From: Streptomyces sp. A 4/2
Lineage (GTDB): Bacteria; Actinomycetota; Actinomycetes; Streptomycetales; Streptomycetaceae
Assembly (NCBI RefSeq): GCF_940670765.1
Contig: NZ_CALNVW010000024.1
Coordinates: 1-64,000, forward strand
DNA length: 64,000 nt
Direction: 5' to 3'
The position numbers were made by a program, and so were the translations under genes. Of this stretch, positions 57,298 to 64,000 are shown one piece after another (the stretch's first letter is position 1; every line of letters begins with the position of its first letter). The notes under the pieces are model-generated. The model worked only from the letters and a program-made list of their open reading frames with translations, had not been told where the DNA came from and did no database searches.

Positions 57298-58149
57298 TCA
57301 GATGGCCTTTGCGATCTGACGAATGAAGTCACGGCTCTTGCCCGGTGGAAGCGCACAGGTCTCCATGCGGTCCAGGACAGACCGGTACCGGTACACCTGC
57401 GCCTCCGCGTCCAGAAACTCACAGCCGTGGTCGGAGTCCAGCAGGACGGTATCCAGCTGCGGGACCGGCCCGCTTGCATAGCTGATGGGCTGGCCGGAGG
57501 CCGGGAAGTGTGGCCGGTCGAAGGGCACGACCAGAATCCGCACGTTGCCCCGTTCGCTCATCGCGATCAAGTGACTCAGCTGGTCGCGCATGATGTCCGG
57601 CCCGCCGAAACCCATGCGGAGTGCGGCCTCATGGACGATAGCCGTGTACGGGGTGGGCGGACTTGAGTGGAGAACAGCCTGACGCTTCACCCGGAATGAC
57701 ACCCGGTGCTCGATCTCATGTGGATGCATCGTGGGAACGCTCTGCTGGAATGCGACCCGGGCGTGCTCAAGGGTCTGTACGAGACCGGCCATCGCCACGA
57801 CTACACCCACTCGCAACTCGGTTGCGTAGTGCTCGAATTCGGCAACTTCGACCAGCGAGGCGGGAAGAAGCTCGCGGTACTCGTCCCACCATCCTCGACC
57901 GCGCCCGCCCGTCATCGCTGCCAATGCCTCGACCAGGGTCGTATCGGGGCAGGCGTAGGCAGACGCAAGTGCGCGGACGCGGTCGGCGCTGACCGCGTAC
58001 CTGCCAGCTTCGATCATGCTCATGCGGGCTTGCTGGATGCCGACCTCAGCAGCGGCGGCGGTGGAGCTCAGTCCCGCCCGTTCGCGCAACTTTCTCAACT
58101 CGGTGCCCAAGCGGCGTTGCCGCAATGTCGGTGGCATTGCCGTGGCCAT
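57298..58149 (-). CDS. DUF5753 helix-turn-helix regulator
   Basis: A 283-residue XRE-type regulator. The DNA-binding part (about 8-65) has LRKLRERAGLSSTAAAAEVGIQ. The DUF5753 domain (about 95-275) has FEHYATELRVGVVVAMAGLVQTLEHARV and HEAALRMGFGGPDIMRDQL. The ATG at 58149 has GGGAGG 6 nt upstream. It belongs to the large Streptomyces family that includes WhiJ; the downstream DUF397 partners and upstream broken gene complete a typical set. Confidence 0.92.
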   Translation of the reverse strand: MATAMPPTLRQRRLGTELRKLRERAGLSSTAAAAEVGIQQARMSMIEAGRYAVSADRVRALASAYACPDTTLVEALAAMTGGRGRGWWDEYRELLPASLVEVAEFEHYATELRVGVVVAMAGLVQTLEHARVAFQQSVPTMHPHEIEHRVSFRVKRQAVLHSSPPTPYTAIVHEAALRMGFGGPDIMRDQLSHLIAMSERGNVRILVVPFDRPHFPASGQPISYASGPVPQLDTVLLDSDHGCEFLDAEAQVYRYRSVLDRMETCALPPGKSRDFIRQIAKAI

Positions 58150-58298
58150 ACACATCCTCCCGCTGTCACTTTTATGTCCCGGCCCGTCACCCACATGGAT
58201 GAAAGTGGGAGCTGGATCAGTGCATTACTGATAGATCTACTAGGCCCTGGCTAGGGTTACTCGATGAGTCAACTCGCATCCTGGACAGAGGACTTCAC

Positions 58299-58610
58299 AT
58301 GGCAACCGTATCCCCGGAGTAACCCGCCTCCGCCCGTCCCGACGGCTTCGACCAGGAAGTCCGCGACCTCGTCGAAGCCACAGCCCCACGCCTCTTCGCC
58401 GTGGTGGAGGAGTTCCGCGCAGGTGACGGCGACGCCGATCTAGACGCCCACGTCCTCGCCTGGGGCCTGGCCCATCCCGACGGCAGCGCCGATGTCTCTG
58501 CCGTTTCGGGTGGCTCCCGCATGGTGCTGCGCTCGCCGGAGCGGGCTGTCATGTGGTTCTCCCGGCTCGCGGGCGGCGGAGTACGGCTGGTGTGGCCGTG
58601 CGCCAGGTAG
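58299..58610 (+). pseudogene. Companion gene of the HTH/DUF397 set, broken by in-frame TAA
   Basis: Translation from the ATG at 58299 gives MATVSPE, a TAA at 58320-58322, then in the same frame PASARPDGFDQEVRDLVEAT and a continuous frame to 58610 ending RLVWPCAR. The N-terminal block RPDGFDQEVRDLVEA..RLFAV is familiar from small proteins commonly encoded beside DUF5753-HTH genes in Streptomyces. A shortened protein could still start at GTG 58401 (69 residues), but it would lack this conserved block. I read it as a recent nonsense mutation. Confidence 0.65.
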
Positions 58611-58666
58611 GCGCGGAGTGTCCCGTGCCGCACCTCCCGTACGGAAACGGCTGCCAGACTGGGCAC

Positions 58667-59851
58667 ATGCAGGACAACCATTTTGCGCTGACCAGGGTCA
58701 GGCTCCGGCAGTACCGAAGCATCGCGGAGGCTGACGTCAAGCTGGGGCGGCTGCTTCTCCTGGTAGGGCCCAACGGGTCGGGCAAGAGCAATTTCCTCGA
58801 CGCGCTGCGGCTGCTTTCCGAGTCACTGCAGACCTCGCTCGACCAGGCGCTGCGGAGCCGTGGCGGGGTCGCGGAAGTACGGCGGCGGTCCACCGGGCAT
58901 CCGACGCACTTCTCCATCGACCTGGAGTTCAGCGGCCCCGGTTACGAGGGGGAATACGGGTTCGAGGTCGCCGCGGTGAAGGGCGGCGGGTTCCGGATCG
59001 CCCGCGAGAACTGCGGGGTGTGGTTCGACGCGCGGACCGGCGAGGGGCAGCGGTACGCCGACGCCCGGTTCCGGGTCGAGAAAGGGGTGCTGGCGGATCA
59101 GTCCGAGCCGGTGATGCCGCCGGTGAACGACAGGCGTCTCTACCTGGTGTCCGCGGCGGGGCTCGACGCGTTCCAGCCGGTTTTCGACGGGCTCGCCGGG
59201 ATCAGTGTGTTCAGCCTGACGCCTGATGTCATGCGGCAGCCGCAGACACCCGACTCCGGGGAGTTCCTGCACCGGGACGGCGCCAATATCGCCAGCGTGC
59301 TGCACCGGCTGGACCGGGCCGACAAGGCAAGGGTCGAGGCGTATCTGCACCAGATCGTTCCCGGGATGCGCGAAGTGTCCCGTTCGGAGCTGGGTAATGG
59401 GGAGACGCTGGAATTCGCCCAGGACGTACCCGGGGCGAAGAACCCGTGGCGCTTTCAGGCCCAGTCCGTGTCGGACGGCACACTTCGGGCGCTCGGCGTG
59501 CTGGTCGCTCTCTTCGCCGGCACGGGGCAGACGCTCAGCCCGGTCGGCATCGAGGCCCCGGAGAGCGCGCTCCACCCGGCAGCGGTATGTGTCCTACTGG
59601 ACGTGCTGCGCGACGCGAGTGAACGGCGCCAGGTCATCGTGACCACCCACAGCTCCGACCTGCTCGACCGCCATGACTTCGAACTGGCGCAGCTGCGCGC
59701 GGTCCGCTCGATCGGTGGCGAGACGAAGATCGGGGCACTCGATGCCGCCGAGGCGCTCGCCATGAGCGAACAGCTCTACACACCAGGCGAGTTGCTCCGA
59801 ACCGACCAACTTCTCCCGGTGACGAAGCTCCTCTCCGGTCAGGTCCGGTGA
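58667..59851 (+). CDS. AAA-family ATPase (OLD/RecF-like, no TOPRIM)
   Basis: A 394-residue SMC/ABC-like ATPase. Walker A is LLLVGPNGSGKSNFLDALRL; the signature-like block is QSVSDGTLRALGVLVALF; Walker B is GIEAPESALHP, where the usual second Glu of IEEPE is Ala; and a VTTHSSDLLD block carries the switch His. The length fits stand-alone OLD-like ATPases that often pair with a DUF4276 TOPRIM-like partner; none is encoded next to it. A role in DNA repair or phage defence is possible but unproven. Confidence 0.85.
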   Translation: MQDNHFALTRVRLRQYRSIAEADVKLGRLLLLVGPNGSGKSNFLDALRLLSESLQTSLDQALRSRGGVAEVRRRSTGHPTHFSIDLEFSGPGYEGEYGFEVAAVKGGGFRIARENCGVWFDARTGEGQRYADARFRVEKGVLADQSEPVMPPVNDRRLYLVSAAGLDAFQPVFDGLAGISVFSLTPDVMRQPQTPDSGEFLHRDGANIASVLHRLDRADKARVEAYLHQIVPGMREVSRSELGNGETLEFAQDVPGAKNPWRFQAQSVSDGTLRALGVLVALFAGTGQTLSPVGIEAPESALHPAAVCVLLDVLRDASERRQVIVTTHSSDLLDRHDFELAQLRAVRSIGGETKIGALDAAEALAMSEQLYTPGELLRTDQLLPVTKLLSGQVR

Positions 59852-59874
59852 AGGCTCAGATGCGAAAGACAGCT

Positions 59875-59945
59875 GGACAGCGAAAGAGCCCGGACAGTGA
59901 AAGGTTCGGACAGCGAAAGAGCCGCGCAGCGAGAAGGCCCGGACG
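59875..59945. repeat. Degenerate 17-bp tandem repeats
   Basis: About four units of the type GGACAGCGAAAGAGCCC follow the ATPase gene, with diverging later copies that run into the terminator hairpin. Confidence 0.7.
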
Positions 59946-59966
59946 GCGAACCGTCCGGGCCTTCTC
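59931..59966. terminator. Bidirectional terminator hairpin
   Basis: A perfect 16-bp stem, GAGAAGGCCCGGACGG and its complement, closed by CGAA, between the convergent ATPase and LCP genes. Confidence 0.75.
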
Positions 59967-59977
59967 GCAGTCGCCGT

Positions 59978-61225
59978 CTAGTTCCCGGTGACCGTCACCG
60001 TGTCGTCGTCCTTCAGCTGCTGCACCAGCTCCTTGACCTTGGTCTTGTCCCAGACCAGGTTGCCGCCGGTGGAGCCCGAGATCGGCATGTTCATCTGCTT
60101 GCCGTCGCCGCCCGACACACCCTTCATGGCCCAGAACATGGACGCCAGGTTCCACAGGCTCATGTCCTTGTCCACGATCACCGTGTCCAGCCCCGCACCC
60201 ATCACCGGGTAGAGCTTGAACGGGTTCATGACCGTGGTCGGGGTGGCCGTCTGGCTCGCCAGTGCCGCCAGGAACTTCTGCTGGTTCTTCGTACGTTCCA
60301 GGTCGCTCGCCGCGAAGGCGTGCCGGGTACGGACGAAGGCGAGCGCCTGCTGGCCGTTGAGGGTCTGCTCGCCCGCCTTGAAGTCGGCGCCCGAGTACTT
60401 GTCCTTGAAGCCCTTGGGGAGGTTCATGTCCACACCGCCGACCGCGTCCACGATCTTCGCGAAACCGTCGAAGCCGATCTCCGCGTAGTGGTCGATGTGC
60501 AGCCCGGTGTTGTACTCGATGGTGCGCACCAGCAGTTCGGGGCCGTCCTCCGCGTACGCGGCGTTCAGCTTCTCCTGGCGGCCGGTGTTCGGGTAGAGCT
60601 TGCCGGACTGGGAGCCCTTGTACGACGGGACCGTGACGTTCGAGTCGCGGGGGAGCGAGATCATCGTGTTCCCGTGGTCGCCCACGTGCAGGATGATCAT
60701 GGAGTCGGTGCGCTTGCCCTCGGCCGAGCCCGTGTGGAGCTTCTTCTTGTCGGCGGCCGACATCCCTTCGCGGCTGTCCGAGCCCACGATCAGGTAGTTC
60801 GTGCCCTTGCCGGTGGCGGGGCGGTCGATGACCTTGGACAGGTCGACCTCGCGGCGCAGCTTGCCGTCGGCCCAGAAGTACGTACCGATCGAGGTCGCGA
60901 GGACGACGACGACCAGGACCAGCACACCGACTCTGATCCGGCGCCCCCAGTTCGGGGCGCGGCCGGGGCGGGCGCCGGTGCGGGGGCCGCCGGGACCGGG
61001 GCCGCCGGGGCCGCGCTGGTTCCCGGGACCGCCCTGGCCGTAGACCTGGCCCGTGTTGTAGCCGCTGTCGTACGAGCTGTCGTAGCCCTCTTCGTACGTC
61101 CGGCCCTGGCTCTGCTGCCCGTACTGCCGCTGGGCGGGTGCCGAACGCTGCACGTGCCGCATGACCCGAGCGCCCTCGGGCTGCGCGTTCTCGCTGCCGC
61201 GTCCGTAGCGGTCCCTGTCATCCAT
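59978..61225 (-). CDS. LCP-family cell-wall ligase
   Basis: A 415-residue LytR-CpsA-Psr protein, which attaches wall polymers to peptidoglycan. The N-terminal 90 residues are cytoplasmic, Tyr/Gly/Gln-rich and disordered. One helix (VGVLVLVVVVLATSIGTYFW) anchors it. The extracellular LCP domain has NYLIVGSDSREGM, MISLPRDSNVTVP, KLNAAYAEDGPELLVRTIEY and DAVGGVDMNLP, and ends with ALAFVRTRHAF. The C-terminal LytR_C domain is absent, unlike in its neighbour. The ATG at 61225 is the first start in frame after the spacer. Confidence 0.92.
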   Translation of the reverse strand: MDDRDRYGRGSENAQPEGARVMRHVQRSAPAQRQYGQQSQGRTYEEGYDSSYDSGYNTGQVYGQGGPGNQRGPGGPGPGGPRTGARPGRAPNWGRRIRVGVLVLVVVVLATSIGTYFWADGKLRREVDLSKVIDRPATGKGTNYLIVGSDSREGMSAADKKKLHTGSAEGKRTDSMIILHVGDHGNTMISLPRDSNVTVPSYKGSQSGKLYPNTGRQEKLNAAYAEDGPELLVRTIEYNTGLHIDHYAEIGFDGFAKIVDAVGGVDMNLPKGFKDKYSGADFKAGEQTLNGQQALAFVRTRHAFAASDLERTKNQQKFLAALASQTATPTTVMNPFKLYPVMGAGLDTVIVDKDMSLWNLASMFWAMKGVSGGDGKQMNMPISGSTGGNLVWDKTKVKELVQQLKDDDTVTVTGN

Positions 61226-61373
61226 GTGGACCAGTGTGCCGTCACGGCGCGTTCGTATTACAGGGTGGGTGACGGATCGGGGCAGGGCTGTTGCGAAGCT
61301 GATGCAATGTGCTGGTGAGCGGCCCCTCCCGGCGCTGCGGGGAAAACCGGAAATGAGCCCTAAGCTGGCACGT

Positions 61374-61898
61374 ATGACTGATATTCCGGGCAAGCCCACC
61401 TCGGCCTCCCGTACCACCCTGAGCCACATCATGACGGGCACCGACACCAATCTCCTCGGCACGGTGCACGGTGGCGTGATCATGAAACTGGTGGACGACG
61501 CGGCCGGTGCCGTGGCCGGGCGGCACTCCGGCGGGCCCGCGGTCACCGCCTCCATGGACGAGATGGTCTTCCTGGAGCCGGTACGGGTCGGTGACCTGGT
61601 CCATGTGAAGGCCCAGGTGAACTGGACGGGCCGGTCCTCGATGGAGGTCGGGGTCCGGGTGCTCGCCGAGCGGTGGAACGAGTCCACCCCGGCCCAGCAG
61701 GTCGGCAGCGCCTATCTGGTCTTCGCCGCCGTGGACGCGGACGGCAAACCCCGCGTCGTACCGCCGGTGGTCCCCGAGACCGAGCGGGACAAGCGGCGCT
61801 ACCAGGAGGCGCAGATCCGCCGTACGCACCGGCTCGCCCGGCGCCGCGCGATCAAGGAGCTCAGGGAACAGCGCATCGCCGACGGCATCGACGACTGA
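61374..61898 (+). CDS. Acyl-CoA thioesterase (hotdog fold)
   Basis: A 174-residue thioesterase of the YciA/BACH type. The block NLLGTVHGGVIMKLVDDAAGAVAGRH contains the catalytic Asp at its centre, followed by DEMVFLEPVRVGDLVHVKAQV and GRSSMEVGVRVLAE. The C-terminal tail is charged and basic. ATG 61374 is chosen; an ATG at 61353 (MSPKLARM) is possible. It hydrolyses acyl-CoA in the cytoplasm. It lies between two LCP genes without an evident link. Confidence 0.9.
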   Translation: MTDIPGKPTSASRTTLSHIMTGTDTNLLGTVHGGVIMKLVDDAAGAVAGRHSGGPAVTASMDEMVFLEPVRVGDLVHVKAQVNWTGRSSMEVGVRVLAERWNESTPAQQVGSAYLVFAAVDADGKPRVVPPVVPETERDKRRYQEAQIRRTHRLARRRAIKELREQRIADGIDD

Positions 61899-61958
61899 CG
61901 CTGCCCCCCTGTCCCCTGTCACGGACGCCCCGGTCCGTCCACCCGCCGCCGCGCCGCC

Positions 61959-63386
61959 CTACCGGCAGACCACCTGGTCGCCGGTGACCGCGCCGAACTG
62001 GCCGGCGGCCGGTTCCTCCGGCCGCACCGGTGTCACCGACGTGAAGTCCGATCCGAGCGTCACCTTCAGCGTCGGGCCGAGCCCGTTCACCTTCCGCAGC
62101 TCGGCGCCCGGCAGGGCCGCCGCCACGGACTGCACCGAGCGGTTCCAGCGTGGGTCGTACTCGATGTAGGTGTGCTTGACGTTCTGCGGGGCCGCCCGGC
62201 CCGGGGCGGTGACCGCGACCGACGACAGGAAGCCGCTGGCGTGCAGGCCCTTGTCGGCGCGGGCGGCCAGACCGGTGGTGGCGGTCCCGTTGGCCACCTG
62301 GACCCGGATCTGGTTCGGTTCCACATCGACCTGTTTGGTCTTCGCCGTCGCCGACCGGTGCTGGGCGATCGGCTTGTCGTCGCGGAGCGCCCGGAAAAGC
62401 TTCCCAGCCTTCCGGGCGTCCCACTTCACGGTCGAGCCAATGCCCCTGACCAGGTAGTTCATCTGCCCGATGGGCACGGACGTGAACTCCGACGACGACG
62501 GGGAGAAGCCGCGCATCGCCTGGCCGAGGCTGAGCATCTGGTCGGCGTCGAAGCCCTTGTCCGCGCGGACCGAGTCGAAGACCGTGGACGTCACCTCGCG
62601 GAACCTGACCGGGTTCAGCAGCACCCCGCTGCTGGTGGCCTTCTCGATCAGGGATGCCATGAAGCGCTGCTGGCGCTGCATCCGGCTGATGTCGGACGCC
62701 CCGTCGACGTGCCGGGAGCGCACGTACTGGAGCGCCTCGCCCCCGTCGAGCCTGCTCGTCCCCACCGGCAGGTCGAGGCCGCTGTACGAGTCCTTCAGCG
62801 GGCGGACCGTGCAGACGTCGACCCCGCCGAGCACGTCCACCGTCTTCATGAAGCTGGTGAAGTCGACCTCCAGGTAGTGGTCGACCTTCACCCCGGTCAT
62901 CTGCTCCACGGTCCGTACGGTGAGTCCGGGGCCACCCTCCGCGTAGGCCGCGTTGAGCTTGATCGGGTGGGCGTCGCGCTTCCGGCCGTCCGCCTCGGTG
63001 CGGGCGGGAACCATCGCGTAACTGTCCCGTGGCAGGCTCACCACACTCACCCGTGAGCGGTCCGCCGAGACGTGGACCATCATCAGCGTGTCGGTGCAGT
63101 GACAGGGCGCCCCGCCCAGGTGGTACTTCTTCTTCTCCTCCGGCGTGATCTTGTCCCGGCCGTCCGTGCCGACCAGCAGCACATTCATGCCCCGGCCCGC
63201 GGCGGGACGATTCTTCATGTCCTTGAAGGGATCGATCCTGCCGATGCCGTCCAGCTCGCTGAGGAGCGCGTGGCCGATTCCTCCGGCGCCGAGGACCAGC
63301 ACGGAGAGGGTGGTGGTCAGCCGCATGCCCCAGCGGGGACGCTTCGGCGGCGGCCTGCGGCGGCGGGGCGGGGGCACGGGGGACAC
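61959..63386 (-). CDS. LCP-family cell-wall ligase with LytR_C domain
   Basis: A 475-residue LCP protein. A short basic, Pro-rich cytoplasmic N-terminus is followed by a helix (LTTTLSVLVLGAGGIGHALL). The LCP domain has NVLLVGTDGRDKI, SVVSLPRDSYAMVP, KLNAAYAEGGPGLTVRTVEQ, DVLGGVDVC and ALQYVRSRHV. The C-terminal LytR_C domain (about 370-455) opens NQIRVQVANGTATTGLAARAD. The GTG at 63386 has GAGG upstream; an ATG at 63446 is possible but lacks a clear site. It is divergent from a glycosyltransferase, consistent with a wall-polymer locus. Confidence 0.92.
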   Translation of the reverse strand: MSPVPPPRRRRPPPKRPRWGMRLTTTLSVLVLGAGGIGHALLSELDGIGRIDPFKDMKNRPAAGRGMNVLLVGTDGRDKITPEEKKKYHLGGAPCHCTDTLMMVHVSADRSRVSVVSLPRDSYAMVPARTEADGRKRDAHPIKLNAAYAEGGPGLTVRTVEQMTGVKVDHYLEVDFTSFMKTVDVLGGVDVCTVRPLKDSYSGLDLPVGTSRLDGGEALQYVRSRHVDGASDISRMQRQQRFMASLIEKATSSGVLLNPVRFREVTSTVFDSVRADKGFDADQMLSLGQAMRGFSPSSSEFTSVPIGQMNYLVRGIGSTVKWDARKAGKLFRALRDDKPIAQHRSATAKTKQVDVEPNQIRVQVANGTATTGLAARADKGLHASGFLSSVAVTAPGRAAPQNVKHTYIEYDPRWNRSVQSVAAALPGAELRKVNGLGPTLKVTLGSDFTSVTPVRPEEPAAGQFGAVTGDQVVCR

Positions 63387-63509
63387 GGAACACCTCAGAG
63401 GGGGACGGGCGGGGAAGCGGCCACCGTATGCCTTTGTGATCAGCATTCCGGGTATGCCGCCCCGGGCGCCGCTCCGGGTGTCCCCCGTTCGCGGTAACGT
63501 GGCCCGTCT

Positions 63510-64000
63510 ATGAACGCCACGCCCGCTGTTTCTGTGATCATGCCGGTCCTCAACGAGGAACGGCATCTGCGCAACTCGGTCCGCCACATCCTGGAGCAGG
63601 AGTACGACGGCGAGATGGAGGTGGTGATCGCCATCGGCCCGTCGTCGGACCGTACCGAGGAGATCGCCGCCGAGCTGGTACGGGAGGACCCGCGGGTCCA
63701 CACCGTCGCCAACCCCACCGGCCGTACCCCCGCGGCACTCAACGCCGCGATCAAGGCCTCCCGGCACCCCGTCGTGGTGCGGGTCGACGGCCACGGCATG
63801 CTCTCGCCGAACTACATCGCCACCGCGGTCCGCCTCCTGGAGGAGACCGGCGCGATGAACGTCGGCGGCATCATGCACGCCGAGGGCGAGAACGCCTGGG
63901 AGGACGCGGTCGCCGCCGCGATGACCTCCAAGATCGGCGTCGGCAACGCGGCGTTCCACACCGGCGGCAAGGCGGCCCCCGCGGAGACCGTCTACCTGGG
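63510..64000 (+). CDS. Family 2 glycosyltransferase, 5' part
   Basis: The first 163 residues of a GT2-type glycosyltransferase, running off the window. The start MNATPAVSVIMPVLNEERHL is the classic GT2 opening; VVIAIGPSSDRTEEIAAEL and a PVVVRVDGHGMLSPNYI acidic block (the Asp that binds the sugar nucleotide) follow. No signal or membrane segment is seen in this part. Together with the LCP genes it points to a wall-polymer or polysaccharide locus continuing to the right. Confidence 0.92.
   Translation, partial: MNATPAVSVIMPVLNEERHLRNSVRHILEQEYDGEMEVVIAIGPSSDRTEEIAAELVREDPRVHTVANPTGRTPAALNAAIKASRHPVVVRVDGHGMLSPNYIATAVRLLEETGAMNVGGIMHAEGENAWEDAVAAAMTSKIGVGNAAFHTGGKAAPAETVYL

Noticed and set aside
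58299..58610. Stop-codon readthrough or recoding at 58320
   Set aside because: No hairpin, slippery site or other recoding signal is visible; a nonsense mutation is simpler.

Overview
The window is high-GC actinobacterial chromosome, almost certainly Streptomyces. Evidence: extreme third-position G/C bias, frequent GTG starts, ATGA/GTGA stop-start overlaps in operons, DUF397/DUF5753-HTH pairs, a CGNR regulator, SigB-type sigma factor genes, LAxTG sortase substrates and Roadblock genes. No phage, transposase, CRISPR array or rRNA was seen. It looks like core or near-core chromosome with local rearrangement by short tandem repeats.

Layout. 0-12.3 kb: a LacI regulator with a perfect palindromic operator, two small conserved proteins, a membrane-anchored protein, a thiolase, an SGNH esterase, cystathionine beta-synthase, a small membrane protein with a partly duplicated tail, an NCS1 permease, and an amidohydrolase-cysteine dioxygenase pair divergent from a second LacI regulator. 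12.5-18.7 kb: initiator tRNA, an OpuC/ProU-type ABC importer (four genes), and divergently an unusual aromatic amino acid lyase with an RpiR regulator. 18.9-21.1 kb: a four-gene Roadblock/DUF4388 module without its own GTPase; its first gene holds the only TTA codon I found in a real gene. 21.3-28.4 kb: a PLP decarboxylase divergent from a histidine-utilisation operon (hutU, M20 amidohydrolase, hutF, hutI). 28.5-31.4 kb: a DinB-like protein and the sigma-I partner-switching locus (sigI, arsI, prsI).

31.5-35.8 kb: a four-gene surface-protein operon (LPKTG protein, DUF916/WxLIP-like membrane protein, second membrane protein, repeat-rich LAETG protein). 35.9-43.3 kb: a POT peptide transporter with an attenuator-like leader, a two-component system, GtrA, purK-purE and a dipeptidase. 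43.4-49.9 kb: a second two-component system divergent from a lipoprotein and MacAB-like exporter. 49.9-56.9 kb: VOC protein, CGNR regulator, UDP-glucose dehydrogenase, acyl-CoA dehydrogenase and small conserved proteins. 56.9-59.9 kb: two tandem DUF397 proteins, a DUF5753-HTH regulator, a companion gene broken by a TAA codon, and an AAA ATPase. 60-64 kb: two LCP cell-wall ligases around a thioesterase, then the start of a family 2 glycosyltransferase running off the window.

The most promising little-described units are the Roadblock/DUF4388 module, the WxL-like surface operon, and the lyase whose MIO triad is not canonical. A recurring pattern is short tandem repeats (15-133 bp units) in the 3' spacers of genes. 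All names rest on reading motifs and context; no database search was possible.
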